Of a DNA stretch of 64,000 bases, positions 44,417 to 53,081 are shown one piece after another (position 1 is the first letter of the stretch; every line of letters starts with the position of its first letter). The notes beneath the pieces are model-generated. The model did not search any database. It was not told the origin of the DNA and was given only the letters and a program-made list of their open reading frames with translations. This stretch comes from JADCRZ01 sp965200945 (GTDB lineage: Bacteria; Bacteroidota; Bacteroidia; Chitinophagales; Chitinophagaceae): contig OZ241749.1 of NCBI GenBank assembly GCA_965200945.1, forward strand, positions 186,001 through 250,000. The letters run 5' to 3'. Position numbers and translations under genes: made by a program.

Positions 44417-45781
44417 ATGATTACAGCGGAACGTCCTTCCGGAATGACAAAATACAGATGGGTCGTCGCCTGGCTGCTTCTTTTTTCCACTACGATCAAT
44501 TACCTCGACAGACAGGTTCTCAGTTATCTCAAAGAGTTTTTCTCCACACCTGTTGCCCAGGGGGGATTTGGCTGGACAAACAGCGATTATGCGGATGTTA
44601 CTGCTGCCTTTACCTTCTTTTATGCAGGTGTAACCCTTTTTGCCGGCTGGTTCATCGACAAGATCGGTACCAAGCTGGGGCTGGCATTGTCGCTCATCGT
44701 GTGGTCGATCTTCGGTATCCTGAATGCGTTTGCCGGAAGTACGGTCGCCGCCCACATTGTGGTCAGAAGCCTCTTCGGCATCGGGGAGGCGGGGAATTTC
44801 CCGGCCTCCATCAAAACAGTGGCTGAATGGTTTCCAAAAAAAGAACGGGCGCTGGCTACCGGTATCTTCAACAGCGGAACCAACATCGGCGCTATGATCG
44901 CCGCGCTTTTCATTCCCTGGTGCCTCCTTCACTGGGGCCCGGAACCGGGATGGAAATACGCGTTCATCATCACCGGTACCGTGGGGTTCCTGTGGCTGAT
45001 CTTCTGGTTTGCTTTCTATCAGTCACCTTCCAGACACAAGCTGGTTTCAAAAGATGAGTACGATTATATTCACAGCGATGACCTGGTAGCGCATGCAGCC
45101 CCTTCGGAAGATGTGGCGGTACGCGAAAAAGTATCCTGGGTGAAGCTGCTCGGGTTCGGACAGACCTGGGCTTTCGTGGTGGGCAAGTTCATGACAGACG
45201 GCATCTGGTGGTTCCTCCTGTTCTGGCTGCCTGATTATCTGAAGAAACAGTTTGGCATGTCGACCCACGAGGTCCGGTGGCCTACCTTCATCGTATATGG
45301 CATCGCCATCCTGGGAAGCGTATACGGCGGAAGGATACCCATGGCGTTCATCAACAAAGGCATGACGGTGTACAAGGCCCGCATGACCGCGATGCTGAGC
45401 ATTGCGGTTTTCCCGATCATTCTTACTTCCACGCAGTTTTTTGCGAACACCGAGCGGTTCGGTACCAATGCATCCATGCTGGCCATTGCTGTGATCTGCG
45501 TGGGCGCCGCGGCTCACCAGGCCTGGTCGGCCAACCTGTTCACGACCGTGTCCGACATGTTTCCCAAGAAAGCGGTTGGCTCCGTAGTGGGCATCGGCGG
45601 GATGGCGGGTGGCATCGGCGGCGTGCTGGTGCAGAAACTTGCCGGCCGTCTGACAGATACCTATGCGGCCAATCCCCAGAAAGCATACCTGATCATGTTC
45701 ATGATCTGTGGTTTCGCCTATGTGATCGCCTGGGGCGTCATGAAGGCCTTGGTACCGAGGATGAAGCTGGTAGAGATCTGA
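44417..45781 (+). CDS. exuT: MFS hexuronate transporter (ExuT/anion:cation symporter family)
   Basis: A 454-residue inner membrane carrier with about 12 hydrophobic helices. The motif INYLDRQVLSYL early in helix 1 and GIGEAGNFPASIKTVAEWFP in helix 4 mark the anion:cation symporter branch, which includes ExuT and GudP. Its place as last gene of the galacturonate operon makes galacturonate/glucuronate uptake the likely function. The gene ends at a good terminator (45809-45839). Confidence 0.9.
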   Translation: MITAERPSGMTKYRWVVAWLLLFSTTINYLDRQVLSYLKEFFSTPVAQGGFGWTNSDYADVTAAFTFFYAGVTLFAGWFIDKIGTKLGLALSLIVWSIFGILNAFAGSTVAAHIVVRSLFGIGEAGNFPASIKTVAEWFPKKERALATGIFNSGTNIGAMIAALFIPWCLLHWGPEPGWKYAFIITGTVGFLWLIFWFAFYQSPSRHKLVSKDEYDYIHSDDLVAHAAPSEDVAVREKVSWVKLLGFGQTWAFVVGKFMTDGIWWFLLFWLPDYLKKQFGMSTHEVRWPTFIVYGIAILGSVYGGRIPMAFINKGMTVYKARMTAMLSIAVFPIILTSTQFFANTERFGTNASMLAIAVICVGAAAHQAWSANLFTTVSDMFPKKAVGSVVGIGGMAGGIGGVLVQKLAGRLTDTYAANPQKAYLIMFMICGFAYVIAWGVMKALVPRMKLVEI

Positions 45782-45808
45782 TACTACCGATCAATTTTAT
45801 ACTTACCG

Positions 45809-45839
45809 GCCGCTTTCAGCAATGGAAGCGGCTATTTTT
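45809..45839 (+). terminator. Intrinsic terminator of the uronate operon
   Basis: A 9-bp stem (GCCGCTTTC/GGAAGCGGC, one G-T pair) with a 6-nt loop is followed by TATTTTTG. It lies 28 bases after the transporter stop. Confidence 0.85.
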
Positions 45840-46210
45840 GTGCAACGCGACCTCCTCCTACGTTTACCTCCTGGTTGATACTCGAATTTCTGTCCTCTCT
45901 GCACAGGCGCCAACACGCCAACATACCAAAATATGTTGTGGAGATTGAGGCGAGGATCCCAACGGAGCAAAATAACTGAATTTTACCGTTGCTTACTGGG
46001 AGGATCCTCCAGCGGGCGCAGCTACTTTATGAGAGTGCTGCTTCAAATAAGTGCCTGCTCAAGGAAGACAAATATCAAAAAGAGAGCGAAGTGATGCCTT
46101 AACAGAGGTTGGGTAAATAAATTATCCTTTTTTCACTGCCTTAGCGGGAGTCTAAGCCGGGAAGCAAAGACTGACATTGCTCAGGCAGACAAAATCAAAA
46201 TATAGAGCAC
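45840..46210. other. Intergenic DNA without recognised gene
   Basis: About 370 bases between two terminators. No open frame of note and no RNA gene is recognised. It contains a perfect 12-bp palindrome GGAGGATCCTCC (45999-46010) and, about 40 bases before it, a partly matching GAGGATCCC with CAACGG nearby, giving an imperfect dyad. This could be a remnant of a mobile sequence, but no ends or target duplications were seen. Confidence 0.4.
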
Positions 46211-46241
46211 AAAAAAAGCCGGATCATAAAATCCGGCTTTT
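46211..46241 (-). terminator. Terminator of the S41 peptidase gene
   Basis: AAAAGCCGGAT/ATCCGGCTTTT forms an 11-bp perfect stem with a 6-nt loop; on the minus strand it is followed by a T run (the A run at 46211-46217). It lies 23 bases past the stop of the S41 gene and may work in both directions. Confidence 0.88.
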
Positions 46242-46264
46242 CGATATTCACATTCAGTAGATAC

Positions 46265-48430
46265 TTAATTGGTGAGCTTGTTGGCAGCCATGGCGGTATT
46301 GCGGTGGTTGACCATGTCGTCCACTACGTTTACTGCTTCGTTGAGCCAGATGTCGTTGCGGAGATTTTTTGTCCAGGTCTTGAAACGTTCTTCCTTGTCC
46401 TTGTCGGCGGTGAATTTGTTTTCTTCGCCTTTCAGGTTGTTCACGCTCAATTCCTTGGGCAGCTTGTTCAGCGTTTCCAACTGTTTGGAAGTGGCGCTTA
46501 CGGCTTTACGGTCGTCGCGGTATTTGTCTATCTTCAGGCTGTATTCTTTGTCGTCCTGTTTGGCCAGCCATTCGGTCTTTTCCTTGATCAGGTTGAAAGA
46601 CGAATTCGATTTTACGCGTGCTGCGCTGGTGTTCTCGATTTCCTTGTAATCGTAGCCGGGTTTCCAGGGACTGTAATCGGCTTTCTGGATCTCGTCCCAG
46701 GGCAGTGCATCCGGATCGTCTTTTTCGCGGATCTTGAAATGTTCGTACAGGTCGGGGAGAACCACGTCTGAACTTACGCCTTTCAGCTGTGTGCTGCCGC
46801 CATTGATGCGGTAAAACTTCTGAAGGGTCAGTTTGATCGTTCCCAGCTCGCTGTTTGCCGACATGAAGCCCATATCCTTATCGAGTCCGATATTGCGCTG
46901 AACGGTGCCTTTGCCATAGGTGGAGGTGCTGCCGATGATAATACCACGGTGGTAATCCTGGATGGCAGCAGCGAAGATCTCGGAAGCCGAGGCGCTCAGT
47001 TCGTTGACCATTACAGCCAGCGGACCGTCGTATAGAACGGATTTGTCTAAGTCTTTGAGTACGGTCGGTTTGCCGTCGCGGTCTTTCACCTGAACGATGG
47101 GGCCGTTCTCGATGAACAATCCTACCATCTGAACTACGTCGTACAGGGAACCGCCGCCGTTGTTGCGAAGGTCGAGGATGATACCGTCTACGTTTTCCGC
47201 TTTCAGCTTCATCACTTCCTTGCGTACATCGTCGAATGAACGGGCGCCTTTGGGGTTTTCGAAATCAGCATAGAATTCAGGCAGGAAAATATATCCGATC
47301 CTGGATTTGTCGGTTTCACTTTTCACGATCATGCTGCGGGCGAAGGTTTCATCCTGCACAATCTCGTCGCGGAGAAGGGAAACTACTTTTGAGTTACCGT
47401 CTGTCTTTCTAAGGGTGAGCCTCACTTCGGTACCTTTCTGGCCGCGGATCAGCTTCACGGCATCCTGAACGTTGTAGCCTGTAAGGTCGGTCGGTTCTTC
47501 ACTGGCTTGCCCTACCTTGGTGATGATGTCTCCCACGGTTACCTGGCCCGATTTCCAGGCAGGGCTGCCGGTTACCAGGGTTTCTACCTTGATGCCACCT
47601 TCATCTTCTTTCAGCGAAGCGCCGATGCCGAAGAAGCGGCCGCTCATCTGCTCGTCAAAATATCTCTTTTCAACCGGCGGAAAGAAAGCGGTGTGCGGGT
47701 CCATCGAGTTTGTGATGATGTTTACGAAATCATTGAAGTTGTCATCACTGGCACCTTTCACCTTCATGCTGTTGAACACCCGTTCCATGCTTTTGGATAC
47801 GGCCGCACGGGCATTTTTCTCCAGCTCTTCATTGGTTTTAGCTACGAAACCGGGCTTGGTCTTGTTCTTTTCCTGGTCGTCGAGCGCATTCACATATCTT
47901 TCCAGCGTCATGAATTTCAGGCGCTTCCTCCAGGCTTCCTTGCGTTGGGCCTCTGTGGCCGGGAAATCGATCTTCTTGGGATCGGTGATCAGGTTTTCGT
48001 CTACATTATAATCGAACGGCTGTGCCAGGATCTCTTTATACATGGCTTCTACTTCCGCGCTTCGCTTTTTAACGAGCTGCGAGACGGCAGGAACGAACTG
48101 TACGGGAGCGCCGAGGATCTCATCGTCGATGCGATTTTCGTATTTTTTGAGGTCGGAAATGTCCGACTGCAGGAGGATGTTCTTACTGGGATCAACGGCA
48201 TCAAGGAACTTCTTGAAGACTTCCTTTGAGAATTTGTCGTTGATATCTTTTGGGCTATAGTGGATCTGGGTAAGCATTTCACCAACATTACGCAGGATCT
48301 TTTCGTATTTGGTCGGGGGAACTTCGTTTCTGCCAAGGGTACGGGAAGCGATAAAAATGCCACATGCTAAAACCAATGCCAGAATAGGGAGACTTCTTTT
48401 GCTAAACATATACTGAAAAACTTTTGACAT
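46265..48430 (-). CDS. Carboxy-terminal processing peptidase (tail-specific protease, S41)
   Basis: From ATG 48430 (MSKVFQYMF) the product is 721 residues; a TTG 9 bases upstream is less likely. A signal or anchor helix (LPILALVLACGIFIASR) is followed by an N-terminal helical domain, a PDZ domain (about 245-330, FGIGASLKEDEGGIKV), and the S41 core with Ser in NELSASASEIF and Lys in STYGKGTVQ as catalytic dyad. The tail has the DUF3340-like C-terminal domain. It degrades or trims periplasmic proteins by recognising their C-termini. It stands alone with its own terminator. The relation to Prc of E. coli is by domain order. Confidence 0.93.
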   Translation of the reverse strand: MSKVFQYMFSKRSLPILALVLACGIFIASRTLGRNEVPPTKYEKILRNVGEMLTQIHYSPKDINDKFSKEVFKKFLDAVDPSKNILLQSDISDLKKYENRIDDEILGAPVQFVPAVSQLVKKRSAEVEAMYKEILAQPFDYNVDENLITDPKKIDFPATEAQRKEAWRKRLKFMTLERYVNALDDQEKNKTKPGFVAKTNEELEKNARAAVSKSMERVFNSMKVKGASDDNFNDFVNIITNSMDPHTAFFPPVEKRYFDEQMSGRFFGIGASLKEDEGGIKVETLVTGSPAWKSGQVTVGDIITKVGQASEEPTDLTGYNVQDAVKLIRGQKGTEVRLTLRKTDGNSKVVSLLRDEIVQDETFARSMIVKSETDKSRIGYIFLPEFYADFENPKGARSFDDVRKEVMKLKAENVDGIILDLRNNGGGSLYDVVQMVGLFIENGPIVQVKDRDGKPTVLKDLDKSVLYDGPLAVMVNELSASASEIFAAAIQDYHRGIIIGSTSTYGKGTVQRNIGLDKDMGFMSANSELGTIKLTLQKFYRINGGSTQLKGVSSDVVLPDLYEHFKIREKDDPDALPWDEIQKADYSPWKPGYDYKEIENTSAARVKSNSSFNLIKEKTEWLAKQDDKEYSLKIDKYRDDRKAVSATSKQLETLNKLPKELSVNNLKGEENKFTADKDKEERFKTWTKNLRNDIWLNEAVNVVDDMVNHRNTAMAANKLTN

Positions 48431-48554
48431 TATATTCAAATGTAACGATTAATTGAGACGTATTGTTGCAGCTGATTCCCAATTAACAAGGGATTAAACC
48501 TAAGAAACAAAATACCTGCCGAAATAGATTTACGGGGAAATGGGAGGAGAAAAG

Positions 48555-48632
48555 TGGGGTGACTGATGGGGTTCGAACCCACGACCCTCAGAACCACAAT
48601 CTGATGCTCTAACCAACTGAGCTACAGCCACC
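48555..48632 (-). tRNA. tRNA-His (GTG anticodon)
   Basis: On the minus strand the sequence folds as a cloverleaf: acceptor GTGGCTG with CAGTCAC, D arm with AGCTCAGTTGGTTAGAGC, anticodon loop with GTG in GATTGTGGTTC, T arm GTGGGTTCGAACCCCAT. The 3' CCA is encoded (48555-48557), and the extra G at position -1 (48632), needed by histidyl-tRNA synthetase, faces C73. A short ORF across it reading VAVAQLVRASDCGSEGRGFE is the well-known tRNA shadow. Confidence 0.95.
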
Positions 48633-48941
48633 GTGTGAGGCGCAAAAATAGGGTAAATCAGGGTTCTTCCAAAACAATCTTCCACTTTTCCTGTTGGTGC
48701 ACCCAGAATTTCGAACCTTTCCGGGAAAGTCGGCCTGCGGGCCGGTTCCGTCCGAAAGAAGACTCCGCAATTTTTGTTTCGCGAAGGGAGCAAGTTTAGA
48801 ATAATTTGGGCGTCTAAGCTTGCGGATTCTTCTTTTCAGCGGTACTATTTTACAGACACGGATATCCCTGATTTGCAGACCTCACCGATTGCCGCCCTAT
48901 TTCACCGTTTTCGCTAATTAGTCAAGTTTAACAGATAGTCA
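48633..48941. other. Intergenic region upstream of the TonB-receptor-like gene
   Basis: About 309 bases between tRNA-His and the barrel gene, with no believable gene. It has a G+C-rich small hairpin CGGCC/GGCCG at 48731-48744, and an A+T-rich stretch just before 48942 that should carry the promoter. I could not place a convincing -33/-7 pair. No conserved RNA element was recognised. Confidence 0.4.
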
Positions 48942-51605
48942 ATGAAACAAATTCTAAGCGTTACACTAGCATGTTTACTGGTCATGTTCTCTTTTGCCCA
49001 GATGCCCGGCGGAGGCCAGGGCAGGGGAGGAAGAGGCGGCGGACAGGGAATGAATGTAGGCCATTTCTACGGTAAGATTGTAGATAAGAAGTCTTCCCGT
49101 GGGATAGACGCAGCCTCGGTTCAGCTGCTGCAGAACCGGTTCGATACCGCCACCAAGGCCCCCAAAGAATCAGTAGTGGGCGGGATGCTCACCAAAGCCA
49201 ACGGTGAATTCAGCATCGAAAACCTGCCAGTTATGGGTAGTTACACGCTCAGGATCACAGCCATCGGTTACAAGGCCTACGAACAAAAGATCTCTTTCAG
49301 TATCAAAATGCCGCAGCCCGGCGCCGGCGCTCCCGACCCGCAGGCGATGCAGGAAGCGCTCGCCGCGGCTGACAAAGACCTCGGTAACATCAAACTCGAC
49401 GCAGACGCCCAAACCCTCGAAAACGTTACCGTTACAGCAACCAAGCCCCTCATCCAGATGGGCATCGACCGGAAGATATTCAACGTAGAGAAAAACCTTA
49501 CCAGCACCGGCCAGACCGCCCAGGAGATCATGAAAAATATTCCGTCTGTCAACGTCGACATCGACGGCAACGTCACCCTCCGCAATGCCGCTCCCCAAAT
49601 CTTTGTTGACGGCAGGCCGACCACCCTCACCCTCGACCAGATACCGGCCGACGCGATCGAAAGTGTCGAGATCATCACGAACCCCTCCGCCAAATTCGAT
49701 GCTTCCGGCGGTAACGCAGGTATCCTCAACATCGTTCTCAAGAAAAACCGCAAGGCCGGTTTCAACGGTAACCTCCGCGCAGGCGTCGATTCTCGCTACA
49801 AATTCAACGGCGGCGGCGACATCAACATCAAACAGGGCAAAGTGAACTTCTTTGCCAATGCCAACTTCAACCAGCGTAAATCACTTTCCAGCACCAATAC
49901 GTTCCGCCATAACATCAGCGTGCCGATCGACATAAACCAGCACAGCGACGGCCGTAACAACGGTACCTTCGCTTTTGGTCGCGCCGGGCTCGACTACCTT
50001 CTCGACAACCGCAATACCCTCACCGTTTCGGGTAACATCGTGAACGGAAGCTTCAAAAACACCGACAACCTCATCTTCGACTCATCTATGTACGGTGGCC
50101 TCTTCACCCGGGCGAACCAGCTCACCGATACAAAGAACCAGTTCAAAAACTATGGGGCCACTTTCAGTTACAAACACACTTTCGCACAGACCGGGAAAGA
50201 CATCACGGCCGACTTGAACTACAACAGCAGCAACAATACTAACAACGGCTTGTACACTACCCGTTACTACAATCCTGACCTGTCGGTAAAAGCGCTGCCC
50301 CTGCTCAGGAAGACCGACGGTACCGGCGACAACAGCAACCTGACCGCCCAGCTCGACTTCAACGATCCGATCACCGAGAACATGAAGATCGAAGCCGGTA
50401 GCCGCGTATCCCTTCGCCAGAACACCAACCTGAGCAACAACTATTTCTACAACTATACCAGCCAGTCGTACGTGTTCAGCAACTCTTTCAGCAGCAACTA
50501 CAAGTATAAAGACCGTGTGTATGCTGCTTACCTTACCTTTTCGAACAAGATCGATACCTGGAGCTACCAGGCAGGACTGAGGGCAGAAAGTTCGAATTAC
50601 ACCGGCACCCTGCTGCAGACCAAAGACACCACTTTTCACACCAAATATCCGGTGAGCCTGTTCCCGAGCTTTTTCCTGACCAAACAGCTGGGCGACGGCC
50701 AGGACCTGCAGGTAAACTATTCCAGAAGGATCAACCGCCCGAACTTCTTCCAGCTGAACCCGGCCATCGACCCAACCGATCCGCAGAACCCCTCGAAAGG
50801 TAACCCGGGCCTGAAACCGGAGTTCACCAATTCCTTCGAGCTTTCATACCAGAAATCCTTCCCCGGCGGCCACAGCATCCTGACCACCGCTTACTATAAA
50901 GGAAGCAACAACCTCATCACCCGCTATATCGACTCTGCCTACTTCCTGACCTACAGAAATGCCAACAGCAGCCAGTCGTACGGACTCGAAGTAACCTCCA
51001 GGAATCCGCTTTTCAAATGGTGGGACATGACCACCAACGTGAACCTGTACGATTCGAAGATCAACGGCATTGAAACGGCCAGCTCTTCCGAAAAGTCGGT
51101 GAGTTCACAGGAACGTGTCAGCTATTTCATCAAATGGAACAACAGCTTCAAGCTGCCGGCCAATTTCAACATCCAGTTCTCCGGCGACTACCAGAGCAAA
51201 TCCGTTCTGCCCCAAAGCAGTGGTAACGGCGGTGGTGGCGGACGAGGCGGCGGAGGCGGCGGAGGCGGCGGTTTCGGCGGCGGCGCGCAGCCCACAGCAC
51301 AGGGATATGTGAACTACAACTACGGCTTCGACATGGCGATCCGCAAAGACCTGTTCAAAACCAAAACTGCTTCCATTACACTGAGCGTGAACGACCTTTT
51401 CAAGACACGCCGGTACAGCTACTACTCAGAATCTGACTACTTTACGCAGACCTATCTGCGCAGAAGAGACCAGCAGGTGTTCCGCCTGAACTTCAGTTAC
51501 CGTTTCGGTAAAATGGATATGTCTCTTTTCAAACGCAAGAACAACAAAAGCGACCAGGACAACCTGCAGGATATTCAGGGTGGCGGCCAGCAACAAGGCA
51601 ACTAA
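48942..51605 (+). CDS. TonB-dependent receptor-like outer membrane beta-barrel protein
   Basis: An 887-residue protein. After the signal peptide (residues 1-19) there is a Gly-rich segment (GGGQGRGGRGGGQG), then a carboxypeptidase-like regulatory domain (GHFYGKIVDKKSSRGIDAAS to about 120), a plug domain (QEIMKNIPSVNVDIDGNVTL, FVDGRPTTLTL) and a 22-strand-type barrel of the OMP_b-brl_3 kind. The end carries a usual aromatic-rich strand. Near residues 761-782 a surface-loop region is almost pure glycine. It lacks a SusD partner, so it is a general transporter or surface protein rather than a Sus pair. Substrate unknown. Confidence 0.87.
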   Translation: MKQILSVTLACLLVMFSFAQMPGGGQGRGGRGGGQGMNVGHFYGKIVDKKSSRGIDAASVQLLQNRFDTATKAPKESVVGGMLTKANGEFSIENLPVMGSYTLRITAIGYKAYEQKISFSIKMPQPGAGAPDPQAMQEALAAADKDLGNIKLDADAQTLENVTVTATKPLIQMGIDRKIFNVEKNLTSTGQTAQEIMKNIPSVNVDIDGNVTLRNAAPQIFVDGRPTTLTLDQIPADAIESVEIITNPSAKFDASGGNAGILNIVLKKNRKAGFNGNLRAGVDSRYKFNGGGDINIKQGKVNFFANANFNQRKSLSSTNTFRHNISVPIDINQHSDGRNNGTFAFGRAGLDYLLDNRNTLTVSGNIVNGSFKNTDNLIFDSSMYGGLFTRANQLTDTKNQFKNYGATFSYKHTFAQTGKDITADLNYNSSNNTNNGLYTTRYYNPDLSVKALPLLRKTDGTGDNSNLTAQLDFNDPITENMKIEAGSRVSLRQNTNLSNNYFYNYTSQSYVFSNSFSSNYKYKDRVYAAYLTFSNKIDTWSYQAGLRAESSNYTGTLLQTKDTTFHTKYPVSLFPSFFLTKQLGDGQDLQVNYSRRINRPNFFQLNPAIDPTDPQNPSKGNPGLKPEFTNSFELSYQKSFPGGHSILTTAYYKGSNNLITRYIDSAYFLTYRNANSSQSYGLEVTSRNPLFKWWDMTTNVNLYDSKINGIETASSSEKSVSSQERVSYFIKWNNSFKLPANFNIQFSGDYQSKSVLPQSSGNGGGGGRGGGGGGGGGFGGGAQPTAQGYVNYNYGFDMAIRKDLFKTKTASITLSVNDLFKTRRYSYYSESDYFTQTYLRRRDQQVFRLNFSYRFGKMDMSLFKRKNNKSDQDNLQDIQGGGQQQGN

Positions 51606-51623
51606 CCTGTTTCGCATCGTGGT

Positions 51624-51665
51624 AAATTTAAAGGGGCTGCACTTCGGTGCGGCCCCTTTAAATTT
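51624..51665 (+). terminator. Strong terminator with TTCG loop after the barrel gene
   Basis: A 19-bp stem (one G-T pair) starting AAATTTAAAGGGGCTGCAC closes on the very stable TTCG tetraloop, with A/T-rich ends. It lies 18 bases after the barrel stop and could end transcription in both directions. Confidence 0.88.
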
Positions 51666-51690
51666 GTGCTAGATTTACAAAAAAAAATTC

Positions 51691-52497
51691 ATGCAAGTAC
51701 CAGTGATGGCGGAACTTTTTGCCGCAGGGGAACAGCCGGAAGTTCTGTTCTGGGTGGGGTGCGCAGGCAGCTTCGACCAGCGGGCGCAAAAGATCACCCG
51801 TGCTTTTGCCACCATCCTGAACCGCCTGCAGATCCGGTATGCCATTCTCGGAAAGGAAGAAATGTGTACCGGCGACCCGGCCCGCCGCGCAGGCAACGAA
51901 TTCATGTTTCAGATGATGGCGTACCAGAACATCCAGGTCCTCAATAATTACGGAATCAAAAAGATCGTCACGGCCTGTCCGCACTGCTTTAACACGCTGA
52001 AGAACGAATACCCGCAACTAGGGGGCCAGTATGATGTAGTTCATCATGCGGTCTTCCTGCAGCAGCTGATCGATGAAGGAAAGATCCGCATGTCGGAACA
52101 GGGCGGCTACAAAGGCCGGAAGATCACGTACCACGACAGTTGCTACCTGGGCCGTGCGAACAACATCTACGATGCGCCGCGTAAAGTGCTGGAAGCCCTC
52201 GATGCGGAACTGGTAGAGATGAAGCGATGCCGGTCGAACGGCCTGTGCTGCGGCGCGGGCGGATCGCAGATGTTCAAGGAAGAAGAAAAAGGGACACTGC
52301 GCATCAATACAGAGCGAAGCAATGAAGCGATGGCCACCGGCGCCACGGTGATCGCCGCTGCCTGCCCGTTCTGCAATACCATGCTCACCGACGGGGTAAA
52401 AGCAAAAGAGAAGGAGCAGGAAGTAGCAGTACTCGACATAGCCGAACTCATCGCCGCCAGCATGGAAACGGGCGCTTCGGAACCAGCCTCAGTTTAA
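51691..52497 (+). CDS. (Fe-S)-binding protein with two CCG domains (HdrB/GlpC/LutA type)
   Basis: A 268-residue protein. Two cysteine-rich (CCG) modules can be seen: Cys24, Cys59 with CPHC (96, 99) in the first, and Cys151, LCCGAGG (186-187) with CPFC (225, 228) in the second. This is the C-terminal half found in heterodisulfide reductase B, GlpC and LutA type proteins, which hold noncubane 4Fe-4S clusters and pass electrons. The N-terminal half with 4Fe-4S ferredoxin motifs, usually fused or next door, is absent here. The 3' end overlaps the converging DinB-like gene by 9 bases. Confidence 0.85.
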   Translation: MQVPVMAELFAAGEQPEVLFWVGCAGSFDQRAQKITRAFATILNRLQIRYAILGKEEMCTGDPARRAGNEFMFQMMAYQNIQVLNNYGIKKIVTACPHCFNTLKNEYPQLGGQYDVVHHAVFLQQLIDEGKIRMSEQGGYKGRKITYHDSCYLGRANNIYDAPRKVLEALDAELVEMKRCRSNGLCCGAGGSQMFKEEEKGTLRINTERSNEAMATGATVIAAACPFCNTMLTDGVKAKEKEQEVAVLDIAELIAASMETGASEPASV

Positions 52498-52998
52498 ATA
52501 TCTTTCGTTTATCACCTTGATGTGGTGGGCAACATGCCCCGCACACATATAACCCATTGCGCCTACATTGCTCTGCTGGTTGTTGGCGTTGCCCCTGGCT
52601 TTCAGATCTTCTATGGTAAAGGAAGCAAACAAGCGCTCCGTTGCCTTGCGCAGGCTCCTGAATTCTTTTACCATGTCGTTCCAGTCGCGGCCAGACACAT
52701 TCATGTTCAGAGCCCAGCTTTTTTCATCAAAGCCCGGCAGCGAGGCGGGGTCGCGGCGCGCGAAGGAAAGCGCGCGGTAGGTAAAGACCCGTTCCGTATC
52801 TATGATGTGCTGCAGAAGCTGACGCAGGGTCCACTTGCCGGGTCCATAGGCATAGTCATATTTTTTGGCCGGAATGCGCTTTAGCAGTTTGCGGAATGCC
52901 CTGGTGTTTTTTTTCAGCGCATCAGGCAGCCTGTCTCTTTGCACAAGATTGATGTAGGCCTGTGCATATTCGGGAAGTACCAGTTCGGGCGGTTGCAT
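52489..52998 (-). CDS. DinB-like four-helix protein
   Basis: From ATG 52998 (MQPPELVLPEYAQAY) the product has 169 residues; the longer frame to 53055 runs into a terminator. It is predicted all helical, with the three histidines of the DinB/YfiT metal site: His64 (LLQHIIDTER), His155 and His159 (GHVAHHIKVINER). Members may be damage-induced or thiol-dependent transferases (bacillithiol, mycothiol); the specific activity is unknown. The stop region overlaps the convergent Fe-S gene. Confidence 0.85.
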   Translation of the reverse strand: MQPPELVLPEYAQAYINLVQRDRLPDALKKNTRAFRKLLKRIPAKKYDYAYGPGKWTLRQLLQHIIDTERVFTYRALSFARRDPASLPGFDEKSWALNMNVSGRDWNDMVKEFRSLRKATERLFASFTIEDLKARGNANNQQSNVGAMGYMCAGHVAHHIKVINERYLN

Positions 52999-53024
52999 AA
53001 GATTGAATGAGTTGAGGTTATAAA

Positions 53025-53067
53025 GATAAAAAAAGGTTGTATCGGTGAAATACAACCTTTTTTTATC
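53025..53067 (-). terminator. Bidirectional-looking terminator between subtilase and DinB-like gene
   Basis: An 18-bp perfect stem (ATAAAAAAAGGTTGTAT core) with a 7-nt loop CGGTGAA has A runs on one side and T runs on the other, so it can end transcripts in either direction. It lies just past the stop of the minus-strand subtilase gene. Confidence 0.9.
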
Positions 53068-53081
53068 AGGATCATCGATCC

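Noticed and set aside
48530..48793. Small minus-strand protein over the tRNA-His
   Set aside because: The peptide includes the familiar translation of a tRNA (VAQLVRASDCGSEGRGFEP). The tRNA cloverleaf explains the region.
51222..51290. Possible CRISPR or tandem DNA repeat in the Gly-rich stretch
   Set aside because: The repeated GGC/GGT/GGA triplets are Gly codons inside an intact reading frame; no spacer structure.
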